Assembly: GCA_022601155.1 (NCBI GenBank)
Contig: JAHZJA010000556.1
Coordinates: 1 to 46,615, forward strand
Reading direction: 5' to 3'
Source: Deltaproteobacteria bacterium
GTDB lineage: Bacteria; Myxococcota_A; Polyangia; Nannocystales; Nannocystaceae
Length of the DNA stretch: 46,615 nt
The position numbers and the translations under genes were made by a program. Shown one piece after another: positions 8,035-18,686 of this stretch (position 1 is its first letter; every line of letters starts with the position of its first letter). The notes beneath the pieces are model-generated. The model was given only the letters and a program-made list of their open reading frames with translations, ran no database searches and had not been told where the DNA came from.

Positions 8035-10350
8035 CTAGTTGAGGTTGATGGCCCCGCCCGCCACATTGACCGCTCCCGAGCCCGTGACGTTGACGGTCGG
8101 CGCGACCACTTCGACCGTTCCCTTGCCCATGAGCTTGGCCGTGGCGCCCAGGATCTCGGCGTTGGCGGTCAGCTTGACCGCGCCGCCCGAGCGGGACTGG
8201 CAGGTGGTCGTGGCCCCCGTGATCGTCGCGTTCGCGTCGTAGAACCCCGAGCCCCCGCCGGATGCCTTGACCAGAGCGTTGGCGTCCAGCAACACCTTGC
8301 TTCCCCCGCTCGATTGCGTCAGCGCGTTGCCGTCCAGCAGCACCTTGCTCCCGGCCACGCTCTTCATGCAGGCATTGCCATCCAGCAGCACCGAGCTGCC
8401 CGCGTTGCTCTTCATCAGCGCATTGCCATCGAGGACGATCTTCGCCCCGCCCCCGGCCTGGAGGGTGATCTTGCCCGGCTCGAGCGTGATCGACGATCCC
8501 GGACACGACAGCGTGATCGAGCTGGGTGCACTCATGAACACGGTGCTGCTGGCGGTGACCTTGTAGTCGCCCGTGACGTCGGTGGAGCTGCCCGTGAACC
8601 CACCACCACCACCACCACCACCACCACCACCACCACCAGCCGCCCCCGAGCCGGTCTCCTGGGCGGGCGACCCCTTGACGGTGATGGTCTGGTTGCCGTC
8701 GATGGTGACGGTCTGATTGCCGCCGACGCCGAGGCTCTGGTGCAGGTCGATCGAGGTGTCCTCGTTGTGGAGCACCTTGACGTTGAGGTCCTTCTGCGCG
8801 TGGATGTAGATCTCCTCGGCCCCCGAGGCGTCCTCGAACCGCAGCTCGTTGTAGCCATCACCGCCGGGCGTACTGTTGGACTTGAGCGTGCTCTTGGTCT
8901 TGTCGTCGGGGAGGGCGTAGGGCGGGGGATGGCGCCCGTTGTAGACACAGCCGGTCACCACGGGGCGATCGGGGTTGCCCTCGAGGAACTCCACCAGCAC
9001 CTCCATGTCGATCCGCGGGATGAACATCGAGCCCCAGCCCGGCCCCGCCCACGTCTGCGCCACACGAACCCAGCACGAGCACGTGTCGTCGCGTGAGCCC
9101 AGCCGATCCCAGTGCATGAACACCTTGATCCGGCCCAGGTCGTCGGTGTGGATCTCCTCGCCCGAGGGCCCGGTGACGGTGGCGGTTTGGGGCCCCTCGA
9201 TCTTGGGACGCGCGGTACGACGCGGTGGACGGAAGACGACGTCGTAGGGGACGCACTCGAACGAGTTCTCGTACTGGGCCCCACCTCCGCTCGCGCCCAG
9301 CTCCTCGGAGGGACAGTCGCCCCGATGGATCACGCGGGTGATCAGGTACTGCTGGTTGAAGTCGTCGCGACCGTGGTCGAACAGATCGAGGGTGCAGCCC
9401 GCCAGCAGCCCCGTCACGTTGCTGCGACCGCGCCCGACCCGACCGCCCAGCTGGTGCCGCTGTTGCTCGCGCAGCGCGAGGTCCTCTCCGTCATCGATGA
9501 CGAAGCGCCGCGTGGTGTGCTGATAGCCTTCGCGGTCGAAGCCACGGTCGTCGGCCCCGGCCGCGGCGTGCATGATGGGATCGGCGGGCTGCAGCAGGTC
9601 GAAGTCCATGCGCGCGATCGAGGTGGTGTGGACCCGCCGCCGCCATTCGAACGACTGTATCGACTCCACGTCGGCGTTGTGTGGCTTGTCGACGATGATC
9701 GGGACGTCGGTCACCCCATCGAGGGTCACGATCTCGGGATAGGCGTCGTTGCCATCGACGAGCACCAACACCTCGTGGTCCTCGTCGCCCGCGTTGTCGA
9801 AGCGGTACGCGATCCCTTCTTCTTCCATCAAGCGTGACGCGAACGACAGATCGGACTCGCGGTACTGCACGCAGTAGTCCCGCGGATCGTAGGTCCCCGA
9901 CAGCTCCACGCGAATGGTGCGGCCGTGCTGTGACAGCCGCGGCTCGAGGACCGCCTGCAGGATCTCGGGGACGGACATGTCTTGGAAGATCCGCGAGTCC
10001 ACCGACAGCGAGCACAGCCACAGCGCAGGAACGATCACCACGCGGACGTGCAGGCGGTCGGCGACCACCCCCAACCAGTCCAGCTGACACACCACGCCGT
10101 AGATGCTGCGGTGCAGCGGATCGCGCTCGATGCCCAGTTCACACGAAGCCCCCAGCAGCGCATCGGCATCGACGTCGAGGTCGTCGGTGATGAGCTCGAG
10201 CTCCAGGGTGTAGGGCACCGACAGCTGCTCGGTCAGCTGCACCCGGCGCACGTGCCAGTCGGCATCGGGACCATCGCTGGTCGTGAAGCCGTACCGAACC
10301 TTGGGCATCAAACCGCCGGGCAAACCGCCGGACGTGGTGGCATCGGACAT
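8035..10350 (-). CDS. vgrG: VgrG/Tssi-type T6SS spike protein with repetitive C-terminal extension
   Basis: VgrG hallmarks (YCVQYRESDLSFASRLMEEEGIAYRF; WAGPGWGSMFIPRIDMEVLVEFLEGNPDRPVVTGCVYNGRHPPPYALPDDKTKSTLKSNSTPGGDGYNELRFEDASGAEEIYIHAQKDLNVKV). Likely start MSDATTSG at 10350, not the upstream ORF start at 10515. Confidence 0.95.
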   Translation of the reverse strand: MSDATTSGGLPGGLMPKVRYGFTTSDGPDADWHVRRVQLTEQLSVPYTLELELITDDLDVDADALLGASCELGIERDPLHRSIYGVVCQLDWLGVVADRLHVRVVIVPALWLCSLSVDSRIFQDMSVPEILQAVLEPRLSQHGRTIRVELSGTYDPRDYCVQYRESDLSFASRLMEEEGIAYRFDNAGDEDHEVLVLVDGNDAYPEIVTLDGVTDVPIIVDKPHNADVESIQSFEWRRRVHTTSIARMDFDLLQPADPIMHAAAGADDRGFDREGYQHTTRRFVIDDGEDLALREQQRHQLGGRVGRGRSNVTGLLAGCTLDLFDHGRDDFNQQYLITRVIHRGDCPSEELGASGGGAQYENSFECVPYDVVFRPPRRTARPKIEGPQTATVTGPSGEEIHTDDLGRIKVFMHWDRLGSRDDTCSCWVRVAQTWAGPGWGSMFIPRIDMEVLVEFLEGNPDRPVVTGCVYNGRHPPPYALPDDKTKSTLKSNSTPGGDGYNELRFEDASGAEEIYIHAQKDLNVKVLHNEDTSIDLHQSLGVGGNQTVTIDGNQTITVKGSPAQETGSGAAGGGGGGGGGGGGGFTGSSTDVTGDYKVTASSTVFMSAPSSITLSCPGSSITLEPGKITLQAGGGAKIVLDGNALMKSNAGSSVLLDGNACMKSVAGSKVLLDGNALTQSSGGSKVLLDANALVKASGGGSGFYDANATITGATTTCQSRSGGAVKLTANAEILGATAKLMGKGTVEVVAPTVNVTGSGAVNVAGGAINLN
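8600..8638. repeat. CAC/GGT trinucleotide microsatellite encoding a poly-Gly linker in VgrG
   Basis: Uninterrupted (cac)n tract of about 38 nt; encodes ~13 consecutive Gly. Confidence 0.95.
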
Positions 10351-10591
10351 GACAGGGGGGCAGACCGCGCGAAAAGGAGGAGGGAGAGGGCGTCGCCGGC
10401 GCAGATCTGCATGTTGATGGAGGTAGGCCGCACATGGATGTGACAGGCGCAAATGTCGCGGTTCGCAGTTCCGCGCAGATCGTGCCCGCACAGGCCGATC
10501 AGAGCCCGACCGCAAGCCGACACCACCACGCGGAGTGCGACCGCTGACCCATTGCGCCGCGGCAGCGGCCGCGTGCTAGGTTCCGCGCGCA

Positions 10592-11521
10592 GTGGCGAAC
10601 CACACCCGGTTTCGGCGCTTTTCGTGGGCGTTCCTCGTCTACCTGTTGTTGGTGATCTTGTTCGGCGCGTGGGTTCGCATCACCCACTCGGGGGCGGGCT
10701 GCGGCTCGCATTGGCCCACGTGCCACGGGCAGATCATTCCGCTGGCGCCGTCGATCGAGACCGTCATCGAGTACACCCATCGGCTCACCAGCGGCATGCT
10801 GGGCATCGTCGGCTTGGTGTTGCTGGGCTGGGCCGCGATCCGTTTCGGCCGCCATCGGGTCACCGCGGCGGCAGCGGTCACCCTGGTGTTCATCGTGTTC
10901 GAGGCGGCCATCGGCGCAGGCCTCGTACTCAAGGAGTTGGTGGCCAACGACGACTCGGTCGCGCGTGCGGTGGTGATCGGTGTGCACCTGGTCAACACGC
11001 TGCTGCTGACGGGCGCCGCGTCGCTCGCCGCATGGTGGAGCCGCGAGGAGACCGAGCCGGCCAAGCCCCTACGCGGCGCGGCACCCTGGCTGCTGGCTAC
11101 GGCCCTGCTCGCGCTGATCGCCAGCTGCATGACCGGGGCGGTCACCGCATTGGGCGACACCCTGTTCCCGGTCGACCCCACCGCAGGCGCGGGGCTGTTC
11201 GATCGCGTGCGCGACGATCTGTCGTCGGCCAAGCACTTCCTCGTGCGGCTGCGGATCATTCACCCCGTCGTCGCCGTGGTTGCAGCGGGCGTCGTCTATG
11301 GCGTGGGGGCCTGGGTTCGTGAGCACGCCACCGACGACCGCACGCGTCGACTGGCGCGCGCGATGCAGCACGGCGTACTGGCCCAGGTGGTGCTCGGGAT
11401 CCTCAACATCGGCCTGGCCGCCCCGGGGTGGATGCAGCTGCTGCACCTGCTCCTGGCACAAGTGGTGTGGATCGCGGTGGTGTTGACCGCCGCATCGTGC
11501 CGCGGCTCCACCAGCGCCTGA
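10592..11521 (+). CDS. ctaA: Heme A synthase, COX15/CtaA family
   Basis: Multi-TM protein with GAWVRITHSGAGCGSHWPTCHGQIIP, EYTHRLTSG, GVHLVNTLLLTGA, GAVTALGDTLFP: typical CtaA/COX15 motifs with conserved His. Confidence 0.93.
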   Translation: MANHTRFRRFSWAFLVYLLLVILFGAWVRITHSGAGCGSHWPTCHGQIIPLAPSIETVIEYTHRLTSGMLGIVGLVLLGWAAIRFGRHRVTAAAAVTLVFIVFEAAIGAGLVLKELVANDDSVARAVVIGVHLVNTLLLTGAASLAAWWSREETEPAKPLRGAAPWLLATALLALIASCMTGAVTALGDTLFPVDPTAGAGLFDRVRDDLSSAKHFLVRLRIIHPVVAVVAAGVVYGVGAWVREHATDDRTRRLARAMQHGVLAQVVLGILNIGLAAPGWMQLLHLLLAQVVWIAVVLTAASCRGSTSA

Positions 11522-11713
11522 TCGCACGGCTGCCTCGGGCAGATCGACCTCGAACCGCGTTCGCCTGGTCGCCATCGAAACCCCGTCGGGCAACGAGCCC
11601 GCGGGCCCACGATCGCCGCGTGTACGAAAACCCCTTCCCACGGGCTGCTGGACACCCTCGGAGCGATCTGGCCGGGAACGCTGCCCCGCTCCGCGACTCT
11701 ACCGCGCCGAAGG

Positions 11714-12250
11714 ATGCCCTCCATGCTCCAGACCTATACGTTGAACACCATCGGCCGCATGCTCGGCGCGCTATGTCTCCTCGGCTCATCGAGCCTGTCC
11801 GGCTGTTCGCTCGCAGAACACGATTCAGTGGAGCTGCGTGCGGGTCAGGCCACCACCTTGTCGACCACCCGCGGCGGTGAGGTGGTCATCCGTCCGCTCG
11901 TGGGTGAGATCCCCTGCGAAGACCCCGAGCAAGAGCCAACGCAAGAGGTCGAGACCTGGCCGGTCGCGTTCCAGATCGCGTGGGAGAAGGGCTTGGTCGA
12001 CCTCACGGCCATATGGGAGCTGACGGTCGACAAGATGATCCAAGAAGTCGCGCCGACCTGCGATGACCTGTGCGCCGAGAACGGGCTGATGTTCACCGGC
12101 CTGTTCGAGCTCGAACCCAAGTTCGTGATCCTCGGACCGCCAAAGTTCGACCTGGACTGCAAAGAGGACGAAAAATCTTCGATTACCAAGGCCGAGGTCG
12201 AGGTGGAGCTGGCCACCAACATCGACTGTGAATGTTCCGTGTTTCAATAG
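11714..12250 (+). CDS. Putative lipoprotein of unknown function
   Basis: Signal peptide with lipobox LSGC; Cys-rich C-terminus (CDDLCAENG, CECSVFQ). Confidence 0.7.
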   Translation: MPSMLQTYTLNTIGRMLGALCLLGSSSLSGCSLAEHDSVELRAGQATTLSTTRGGEVVIRPLVGEIPCEDPEQEPTQEVETWPVAFQIAWEKGLVDLTAIWELTVDKMIQEVAPTCDDLCAENGLMFTGLFELEPKFVILGPPKFDLDCKEDEKSSITKAEVEVELATNIDCECSVFQ

Positions 12251-12271
12251 GGGGCGCCCCGTGGGCCCCCG

Positions 12272-15136
12272 ATGAACTCCAAGCACGACGACCTGCCGAC
12301 CCGCGACCTGTCGGCCTTTGCGATCCCCAGGTCCGGGAGCCACGACGACACGGATCGCTCGGGCGTGGATGCGCCCGACATCCAGATGGACGTGGTCTGG
12401 GCCCGGCTCAACGCGTCGATGGGTCAGCAAGAGCCGGACGACATGGCCCGGGTCGGTCGGTTCGTGATCGTCGACACCATCGGCCGAGGCGCCATGGGGG
12501 TGGTCTACCGCGCCTACGATCCGCAGCTCGATCGCCGCGTGGCGCTCAAGTTCGTGGAGCACGGCGGGGGTACGACCGCCGATAGCCGAAGCACGGCGGA
12601 GATCGAGCGCGAGGCCCGAGCGGCGGCCGACCTCGCCCACCCCAACATCGTGACCGTCTACGACGTGGGGATGCACGGCGACCGGATGTTCCTGGCCATG
12701 GAGCTGGTGGAGGGCTCGTCGTTGCGACACTGGTTGCAGCGCCCGGGCCAGACATGGCGCGCGGTGACCACGATGTTCGCGGCGGCAGCCCGGGGCTTGG
12801 CCGCAGCCCACAGCCACGGGATCGTCCACCGTGACTTCAAGCCCGACAACGTGTTGGTGGGCGCAGACGACCGTCCTCGTGTGGCCGACTTTGGTCTGGC
12901 CCGCCCCATCGAGGGCTGGACGGCGCGGGAGATCGCGCGCGAGGGGGCCAGCGACGACCGGGCGCTCACCGACTCCAACGGCTCCACGCCCTCGACGGTT
13001 ACAACGGTGTGCGGAACGCCAGCCTATATGTCACCCGAGCAGTTCGAGGGGGGCCAGGTGGGCCCGGCCGCCGATCAGTTCGCCTTTTGCGTCAGCCTAT
13101 ACGAGGGCCTGTGGGGCCAGCGCCCATTCGCAGGCAAGGGCGTGCAGGCGCTGGCCGCCGCGGTGCTCGACGAGCGACCGCGGCCTCCACCGTCGGGACA
13201 TCGCGTGCCGCGACGGCTGTACGAAGCGGTGCTCCGCGGTCTGTCCCGCGACCCGGAGGCCCGCTTCGACTCCATGGAGACGCTGGCCGACACGCTGGAC
13301 GACATCCTCGCCGCCCGCGGACGTCGGCGGGTCCGCGGCGGCATGGCTGCAGTCGGCATCATCGCGGTGGCAGCCGGCGTGGGCATGTCGTCGCTGGCAG
13401 CCGAGCGCCCCTGCGAGTCGGCCCAGACGTTGCTCGGAGCCACCTGGAACGACACCCGCCGTGCAGACATCGTGGCCGTCCATCCCGGTGCCGCCGCCCT
13501 CACCCAACACCTGGACGACTACGCGCAGCAGTGGATCGACCGCCGCGATGCCACCTGCGAGCGCACGCGGGTGCTCGGCCAGCAATCAGAGCTGGCCATG
13601 CAGCTCCAGGTCGCGTGCCTCGAGCGTGCACAGGTTCGGCTGGAAGGCGTGGTGTCGACCCTCGCCGAGCCCGTCGGACCCAACGCCACTGCGACGGCCC
13701 TCGTGGTGGACGACATCGTGCTCCCGCTTTCGTCGTGCGATGACGTGGAGGCCCTCGAGCGTGCGCCCGATCGACTGACCTCCCGGTCCGCCTTCGACTC
13801 CGAGGCCCAGCGCGCCCTGTTCCTCGAGCTCGACGAGACCCTCGGTCGCGTGCGGGTGCGTCATCGGCTGGGACACGACGTGAACCCGCAGCTCACCGAC
13901 GTGATCGCACGGGCGCGTGAGCACGGGCTGGCCCACGCGCAGGCCGAGGCCGAGCTGGTGCGCGGACGAATCGCCCACGAGCGTGGCGACTTGCCCGTCG
14001 CCGAGGATGCCTACGCCCAAGCCGTGCAGCTGGGGTTGGCGACGCGGTGGGATCGGCTCGCCGAGCTGGCGGTGGCCGAGCGCGTGCAGCTGTTGCTCGA
14101 CACGGGCCGGGTCGCACGTGCGAGCGAGCTGCTGGGAGTGCTGACCGGGATCGCGTCTCGCGAGCACCGCCCGGGGCAAGACCGCGAGCCGCAGTGGTTG
14201 GTCACCAGCCTGCAAGGCAGCGTAGCCCTGGCCCGCGGCGACGCACAGACGGCGGAGACCATGCTGCGCAAGGCACAGGAGCAGGCACGAGCCGAAGGCG
14301 AGTCGTCGACCTCGGAGGTGGGGCTCGAGCTGGCCAACAATCTCGCCAACGCCTACCAAGCCCGCAGCAAGTACGCCGAGGCTGCCGCCGAGTACGAACG
14401 GATCGTCGCGGCACTGGAGGCGCGGGGCGAAGCCGACAGCTACACCGCCGCTGCCGCGCATGCCAACCTCGCCATGGCTGCGACCAACCTTCGCGACTAC
14501 CCGCGGGCTGCCCCTCACTACGCGCGCGCGCTGGAGTTGGTCCGGGCGATCACCGACCAGCCTCACCCCATCGCCCAGTCGGTGCTCGGCAATTGGGGCT
14601 GGATGGAGCGAGAGCAGGGGCAGTACGCCGAGGCGCTGCAGCATCAGCATCAGGCCCTCACGATGGCGCGGTCGCTGTTTGGACCCGAGCACCCCACCCT
14701 CGGCTACGCCCTCGACGAGCTAGGGGAGCTGGCGTTGGCACAACAGCAGTGGAACACCGCCGCCGAACGCTTTGGTCGCGCGCTGTCGCTGCGGGAGCAG
14801 GGCCTGGGCAGCACGCACCCGGGGCTGGCCACGAGCCTCATCGGCTTGGGCGAGATCGCGCTGGCTCGGGGTCGGAACACCGAGGCGATACCGCTGCTGG
14901 AGCGAGCCTCGACCCTGCTGGGCGATCCACCGAGCGATGCGATCACGGCGGCGCGGGCACGACTGGGGCTTGCCCGTGCCCTCGCCCCCACCCGGCCCGA
15001 ACGTGCCCGACAGGCGGCGGCAGCTGCGAGGGCGCTGGTCGACCCAACGCACCCACTGTCCGGTCCCATCGCATCGTTGCTCGAGCGGCTGCCCGGCCCC
15101 GAGACTTCCGCTGCGGGCGGGACCCCTCCGCCGTAG
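12272..15136 (+). CDS. Serine/threonine protein kinase with C-terminal TPR array
   Basis: IGRGAMGVVYRAYDPQLDRRVALKF, HRDFKPDNVLV, DFGLA, GTPAYMSPEQF; TM (GMAAVGIIAVAAGVGMSSLAA) followed by TPRs. Confidence 0.95.
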   Translation: MNSKHDDLPTRDLSAFAIPRSGSHDDTDRSGVDAPDIQMDVVWARLNASMGQQEPDDMARVGRFVIVDTIGRGAMGVVYRAYDPQLDRRVALKFVEHGGGTTADSRSTAEIEREARAAADLAHPNIVTVYDVGMHGDRMFLAMELVEGSSLRHWLQRPGQTWRAVTTMFAAAARGLAAAHSHGIVHRDFKPDNVLVGADDRPRVADFGLARPIEGWTAREIAREGASDDRALTDSNGSTPSTVTTVCGTPAYMSPEQFEGGQVGPAADQFAFCVSLYEGLWGQRPFAGKGVQALAAAVLDERPRPPPSGHRVPRRLYEAVLRGLSRDPEARFDSMETLADTLDDILAARGRRRVRGGMAAVGIIAVAAGVGMSSLAAERPCESAQTLLGATWNDTRRADIVAVHPGAAALTQHLDDYAQQWIDRRDATCERTRVLGQQSELAMQLQVACLERAQVRLEGVVSTLAEPVGPNATATALVVDDIVLPLSSCDDVEALERAPDRLTSRSAFDSEAQRALFLELDETLGRVRVRHRLGHDVNPQLTDVIARAREHGLAHAQAEAELVRGRIAHERGDLPVAEDAYAQAVQLGLATRWDRLAELAVAERVQLLLDTGRVARASELLGVLTGIASREHRPGQDREPQWLVTSLQGSVALARGDAQTAETMLRKAQEQARAEGESSTSEVGLELANNLANAYQARSKYAEAAAEYERIVAALEARGEADSYTAAAAHANLAMAATNLRDYPRAAPHYARALELVRAITDQPHPIAQSVLGNWGWMEREQGQYAEALQHQHQALTMARSLFGPEHPTLGYALDELGELALAQQQWNTAAERFGRALSLREQGLGSTHPGLATSLIGLGEIALARGRNTEAIPLLERASTLLGDPPSDAITAARARLGLARALAPTRPERARQAAAAARALVDPTHPLSGPIASLLERLPGPETSAAGGTPPP

Positions 15137-15259
15137 TTCGGGCACCCGCAGCCCCCCGCCCGGTTCGCGGAATCCGACGCCGAGCCCTCCGGGTTATCGT
15201 CGCCTACGCTCGTGGAAGACGTGGGGCAACAGCGTGACGAGCAGGAGACTCGGACCGCC

Positions 15260-18200
15260 ATGGTCCTCGACACCACGCCGTCGTCGTCGCGGCAGGGGCC
15301 CGGGGGCGAGGCCGCCATCGCAGGCGCCAAGCAGGTCGGGCACTTTCAAGTGCTGCGCCAGGTCGGTGAGGGCGGCATGGGACAGGTCTACGCCGCCTAC
15401 GACCCCAAGCTGGATCGCCGCGTCGCGCTGAAGCTCCTCAACGTACGCGACGACGAGCGCGACGACCTTCGCCTGGTTCGTGAAGCGCAAGCACTCGCCA
15501 AGCTCGCCCACCCCAATGTGGTGTCGGTCCACGACGTGGGTGCCCACGGCAAGCAGCTGTTCGTCGCGATGGAGTTCGTCGACGGCGTCACCCTGCGCCA
15601 GTGGGCCAAGACCCACCCTCCCGACGATCGAAAGCGGCAGGTCGAGGCGCTGGACTTGCTGCTCCAAGCAGGCCAAGGCCTACGCGCTGCGCATGCGGTG
15701 GGCCTGGTGCACCGCGATTTCAAGCCGAGCAACGTGCTGGTCGGCGAGGATGGGCGCGTCCGCGTGGTGGACTTTGGGCTGGCCCGGGCCCAACCCACAC
15801 CCGCAACACGATCCAGGGCGGCCGCCGAGCGAGCCGCACCCGACAAGGTCTCGGCCGCGAGCCACGAGATCGTCGGCGCGGCCGGCCTCGACCTCTCGGG
15901 CAGTGGCTCGGTCACCCAGACGGGTCGACTCACGGGGACGCCCGCCTATATGGCTCCCGAGCGATTCCTCGGCGAAGCCGCCGACGCGGCCAGCGATCAG
16001 TTCGCGTTTTGTGTCACCGCGTGGGAGGTGCTGCTGGGAGTTCGCCCCTTTGCCTTCGAGGGCCCAAACCCCTATCTGCGCCAGATCCGTCGCGGAACCC
16101 TGCGGCGACCACCTCAGCTCGAGGTCTCCCCCGAGCTCGAGGCCGCGCTCCGCAAGGGGCTCGCGTTCAACCCCAGCCGCAGGCACGCCAGCATGGAGGT
16201 CATCCTCCAGCGCCTGAGCGAGATTCGAGACGGGCTCGGTGGAGCAACCGCCGTGCGACCTCGTTCGCGGCGAATCTGGGCCGCGTCGTTGTCCTTGGTC
16301 GCGGTGGCATCGACCGTTGCCTTCGTCGCTGGCCGGGCCGACTCGGCCGCATGCACTGGCGCGCAACAGCAGCTGTCGGGGACATGGGACCCGCAGGCGC
16401 GCGCGCGCCTCGAGCAGGCGTTTGGTGCGGTAGAGGCTGGGTTCGGGGCCGACGCCTGGGCTCGATTCGAACAACGCCTCGACACGCATGCCCGCGAGTG
16501 GGCCGCAGCACACCGCGACGCATGCGAGGCCGCACAGGTTCGAAAGGAGCAGTCGACCGAGCTGATGGATCTGCGGATGGCCTGTCTCGAGTCGCGGCGG
16601 GTGCAGCTGAGCGCGCTCACCGAGATCTACGCCACGCCAGATCTCGAGATGCTGGCACGAACCGAGCAAGCCCTGGACGGGCTGGACTCGATCGACCGCT
16701 GTGCCGACCCCCAGTACGTCCGCAACCGCGGTCGCCAGCCCACCGACCCTGCCGAGATCACCCAAGCCGCCAAGCTCGAGCGCACGCTGGCCACCGCCGC
16801 CGCCCTCCTCGACACGGGGCGAGCGGACGAGGCCCTGCACATCGCCAATGCGGCGGTGGCCGACAGTGCATCACTCGGGCTGATCCGACTGACGGCGAAG
16901 GCCTACCTCATCCGTGGCGCCACCTACCAGTCGATACGCCAGACCGAAGACGCCCGCGACGATCTCGAGCACGCCTACCTGCTGGCCAAGGACGGCGGAG
17001 ACGACGAGGTCGCCCTTGGCAGTGCACGGCGGCTGCTGATGGTCTCCGGCACGATGCGCGGGCAACAAGAGGAAGGCCGCTGGTGGGAACGCGTCGCCCA
17101 GGCCGAGGTGGAGCGCTCGGGCGACCCCCTGGAGGCGATCCGCCTGCTGCTCGATCAGGGCATGTTCGAGGCTCAAGCGTCCAACCAGGCCAAGGCCATC
17201 GACTACTACGAGCGGGCGGTCGCGCGGCTGCTGGAGCTGGGCGACGACGAGTCCACCACCTATGCCCGCGCGACCCGACTGCTGGGAGGCAGGCTCGTCA
17301 ACGGCGGGGACTTCCAGCGGGCGCTCCCGCTGCTGCGCGAAGCCCAGGCCCTGTACGAACGCACGCTGGGCCCCCGGCACCCCGTGCTCATCAACGTGCT
17401 GTCGAGCATCGGTGCCGTGCATCGACTCGCGGGCAAGCCGCAGCTGGCGCGGGCCACGATCGACGAGGCACTGACCCTCGCCACGCAGACGTTCGGCCCC
17501 AACCACGTGTTGTTGACCAACCCTCTGCTGCAGCTGGTGAAGCTGCATGACGACCCCAAGCAGACCGACGAGGCCATCGCGTTGGTGCAGAAGGTCCGGG
17601 CGCTCCACGTCCCCGCGCCGCAGTCCGACCCGGTCGTCATCACGACGTTGGTGATCGAGGCCGAGTTCCAGGCACAGCGCGCGCGGTCCGATGAAGCCGA
17701 GTCAGCCTATCGGCAGGCCCTGGCGTTGAGCATCGCCGCACTTGGCCCGCTTCACCCCAAGACGGGCCAGCTCCGCGTCTCGCTGGGCTCTACGCTCGCC
17801 GCCCTCGGCCGTCGAACCGAGGCCATCGGCCATATCGAAGCCGGCCTGGCCTTGGGCGAAGATGCCCTGGGTCAGGCCGAGTCGCTGGCCACCGTGCTCG
17901 ACTCCGTGGCGCACTCGTTCGAGGAGGCCGGTGATCTTCCGACCGCGCTCGAGTTCGTACGACGCGGGATCACCTTGGCCGAGCGCACGCTGGGCGCCGA
18001 CGACTACCGCGTCGCCGCGCTCCACTACAACTGCTGCAGCATTCTGCGCAAGGCCGGACGGACCGAGGAAGCCTTGGTCCACTGTCGCCGCGCAGACGAG
18101 CTGACCAAGGACCAGCCCGGGTACCAGCGCGAGCGGGTCTACATTCTCAACGGTACCGGCTCGGTACTGATGGAGGCCGGGCGACTGGACGAAGCACTGG

Positions 18201-18667
18201 CGCTGTACCAACGCGCCCGCAAAGCGGCGATCGAGCATCTCGAGCCGGGCAGTCTGTCGTTGGCCTTGATCACGGCCAACATCGCGGAGATCCACGCCCT
18301 GCGCGGTCGGCCGAACGAGGCCTTGTCGCTGTACACGCTGTCGCTCGAGTATCGCGAGCAACGGTTCGATGCGGCCCACCCCATCCTCGCCGTTCCGCTG
18401 CTGGGCATGGCACACGCCCTCATCGATCTGGGACGGGCCGAACGAGCGCTGCCGCTGGCGAAGCGGGCGATGACGCTGACCGATCCTCCCCGTGGCACGC
18501 CGCTGGAGCACGCGCGCGCTCAGGTCGCACACGCGCGCGCCGAGACTGCCCGCCCGGGACGACGCCGATCGACCGCGGCCCTGCTAGCGCAGGCACGCGA
18601 GACCTTCGCGCAGCATCCCGACCAGGCGCGCCTCGACCTCGAGCGGCTCGAGGCCTGGGGCCTGTGA
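15260..18667 (+). CDS. Serine/threonine protein kinase with C-terminal TPR array
   Basis: VGEGGMGQVYAAYDPKLDRRVALKLL, HRDFKPSNVLV, DFGLARA, GTPAYMAPERF; TM then long TPR region. GTG start at 15212 also possible. Confidence 0.95.
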   Translation: MVLDTTPSSSRQGPGGEAAIAGAKQVGHFQVLRQVGEGGMGQVYAAYDPKLDRRVALKLLNVRDDERDDLRLVREAQALAKLAHPNVVSVHDVGAHGKQLFVAMEFVDGVTLRQWAKTHPPDDRKRQVEALDLLLQAGQGLRAAHAVGLVHRDFKPSNVLVGEDGRVRVVDFGLARAQPTPATRSRAAAERAAPDKVSAASHEIVGAAGLDLSGSGSVTQTGRLTGTPAYMAPERFLGEAADAASDQFAFCVTAWEVLLGVRPFAFEGPNPYLRQIRRGTLRRPPQLEVSPELEAALRKGLAFNPSRRHASMEVILQRLSEIRDGLGGATAVRPRSRRIWAASLSLVAVASTVAFVAGRADSAACTGAQQQLSGTWDPQARARLEQAFGAVEAGFGADAWARFEQRLDTHAREWAAAHRDACEAAQVRKEQSTELMDLRMACLESRRVQLSALTEIYATPDLEMLARTEQALDGLDSIDRCADPQYVRNRGRQPTDPAEITQAAKLERTLATAAALLDTGRADEALHIANAAVADSASLGLIRLTAKAYLIRGATYQSIRQTEDARDDLEHAYLLAKDGGDDEVALGSARRLLMVSGTMRGQQEEGRWWERVAQAEVERSGDPLEAIRLLLDQGMFEAQASNQAKAIDYYERAVARLLELGDDESTTYARATRLLGGRLVNGGDFQRALPLLREAQALYERTLGPRHPVLINVLSSIGAVHRLAGKPQLARATIDEALTLATQTFGPNHVLLTNPLLQLVKLHDDPKQTDEAIALVQKVRALHVPAPQSDPVVITTLVIEAEFQAQRARSDEAESAYRQALALSIAALGPLHPKTGQLRVSLGSTLAALGRRTEAIGHIEAGLALGEDALGQAESLATVLDSVAHSFEEAGDLPTALEFVRRGITLAERTLGADDYRVAALHYNCCSILRKAGRTEEALVHCRRADELTKDQPGYQRERVYILNGTGSVLMEAGRLDEALALYQRARKAAIEHLEPGSLSLALITANIAEIHALRGRPNEALSLYTLSLEYREQRFDAAHPILAVPLLGMAHALIDLGRAERALPLAKRAMTLTDPPRGTPLEHARAQVAHARAETARPGRRRSTAALLAQARETFAQHPDQARLDLERLEAWGL

Positions 18668-18686
18668 GCGGGCTCCCCGCGGAACC

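Noticed and set aside
8270-8450. Possible CRISPR-like repeats
   Set aside because: Repeats are in-frame coding repeats of the VgrG C-terminus; no spacer pattern.
15601-17550. 649-aa plus ORF
   Set aside because: Out-of-frame shadow of the second kinase, Arg/Gly/Pro-rich.
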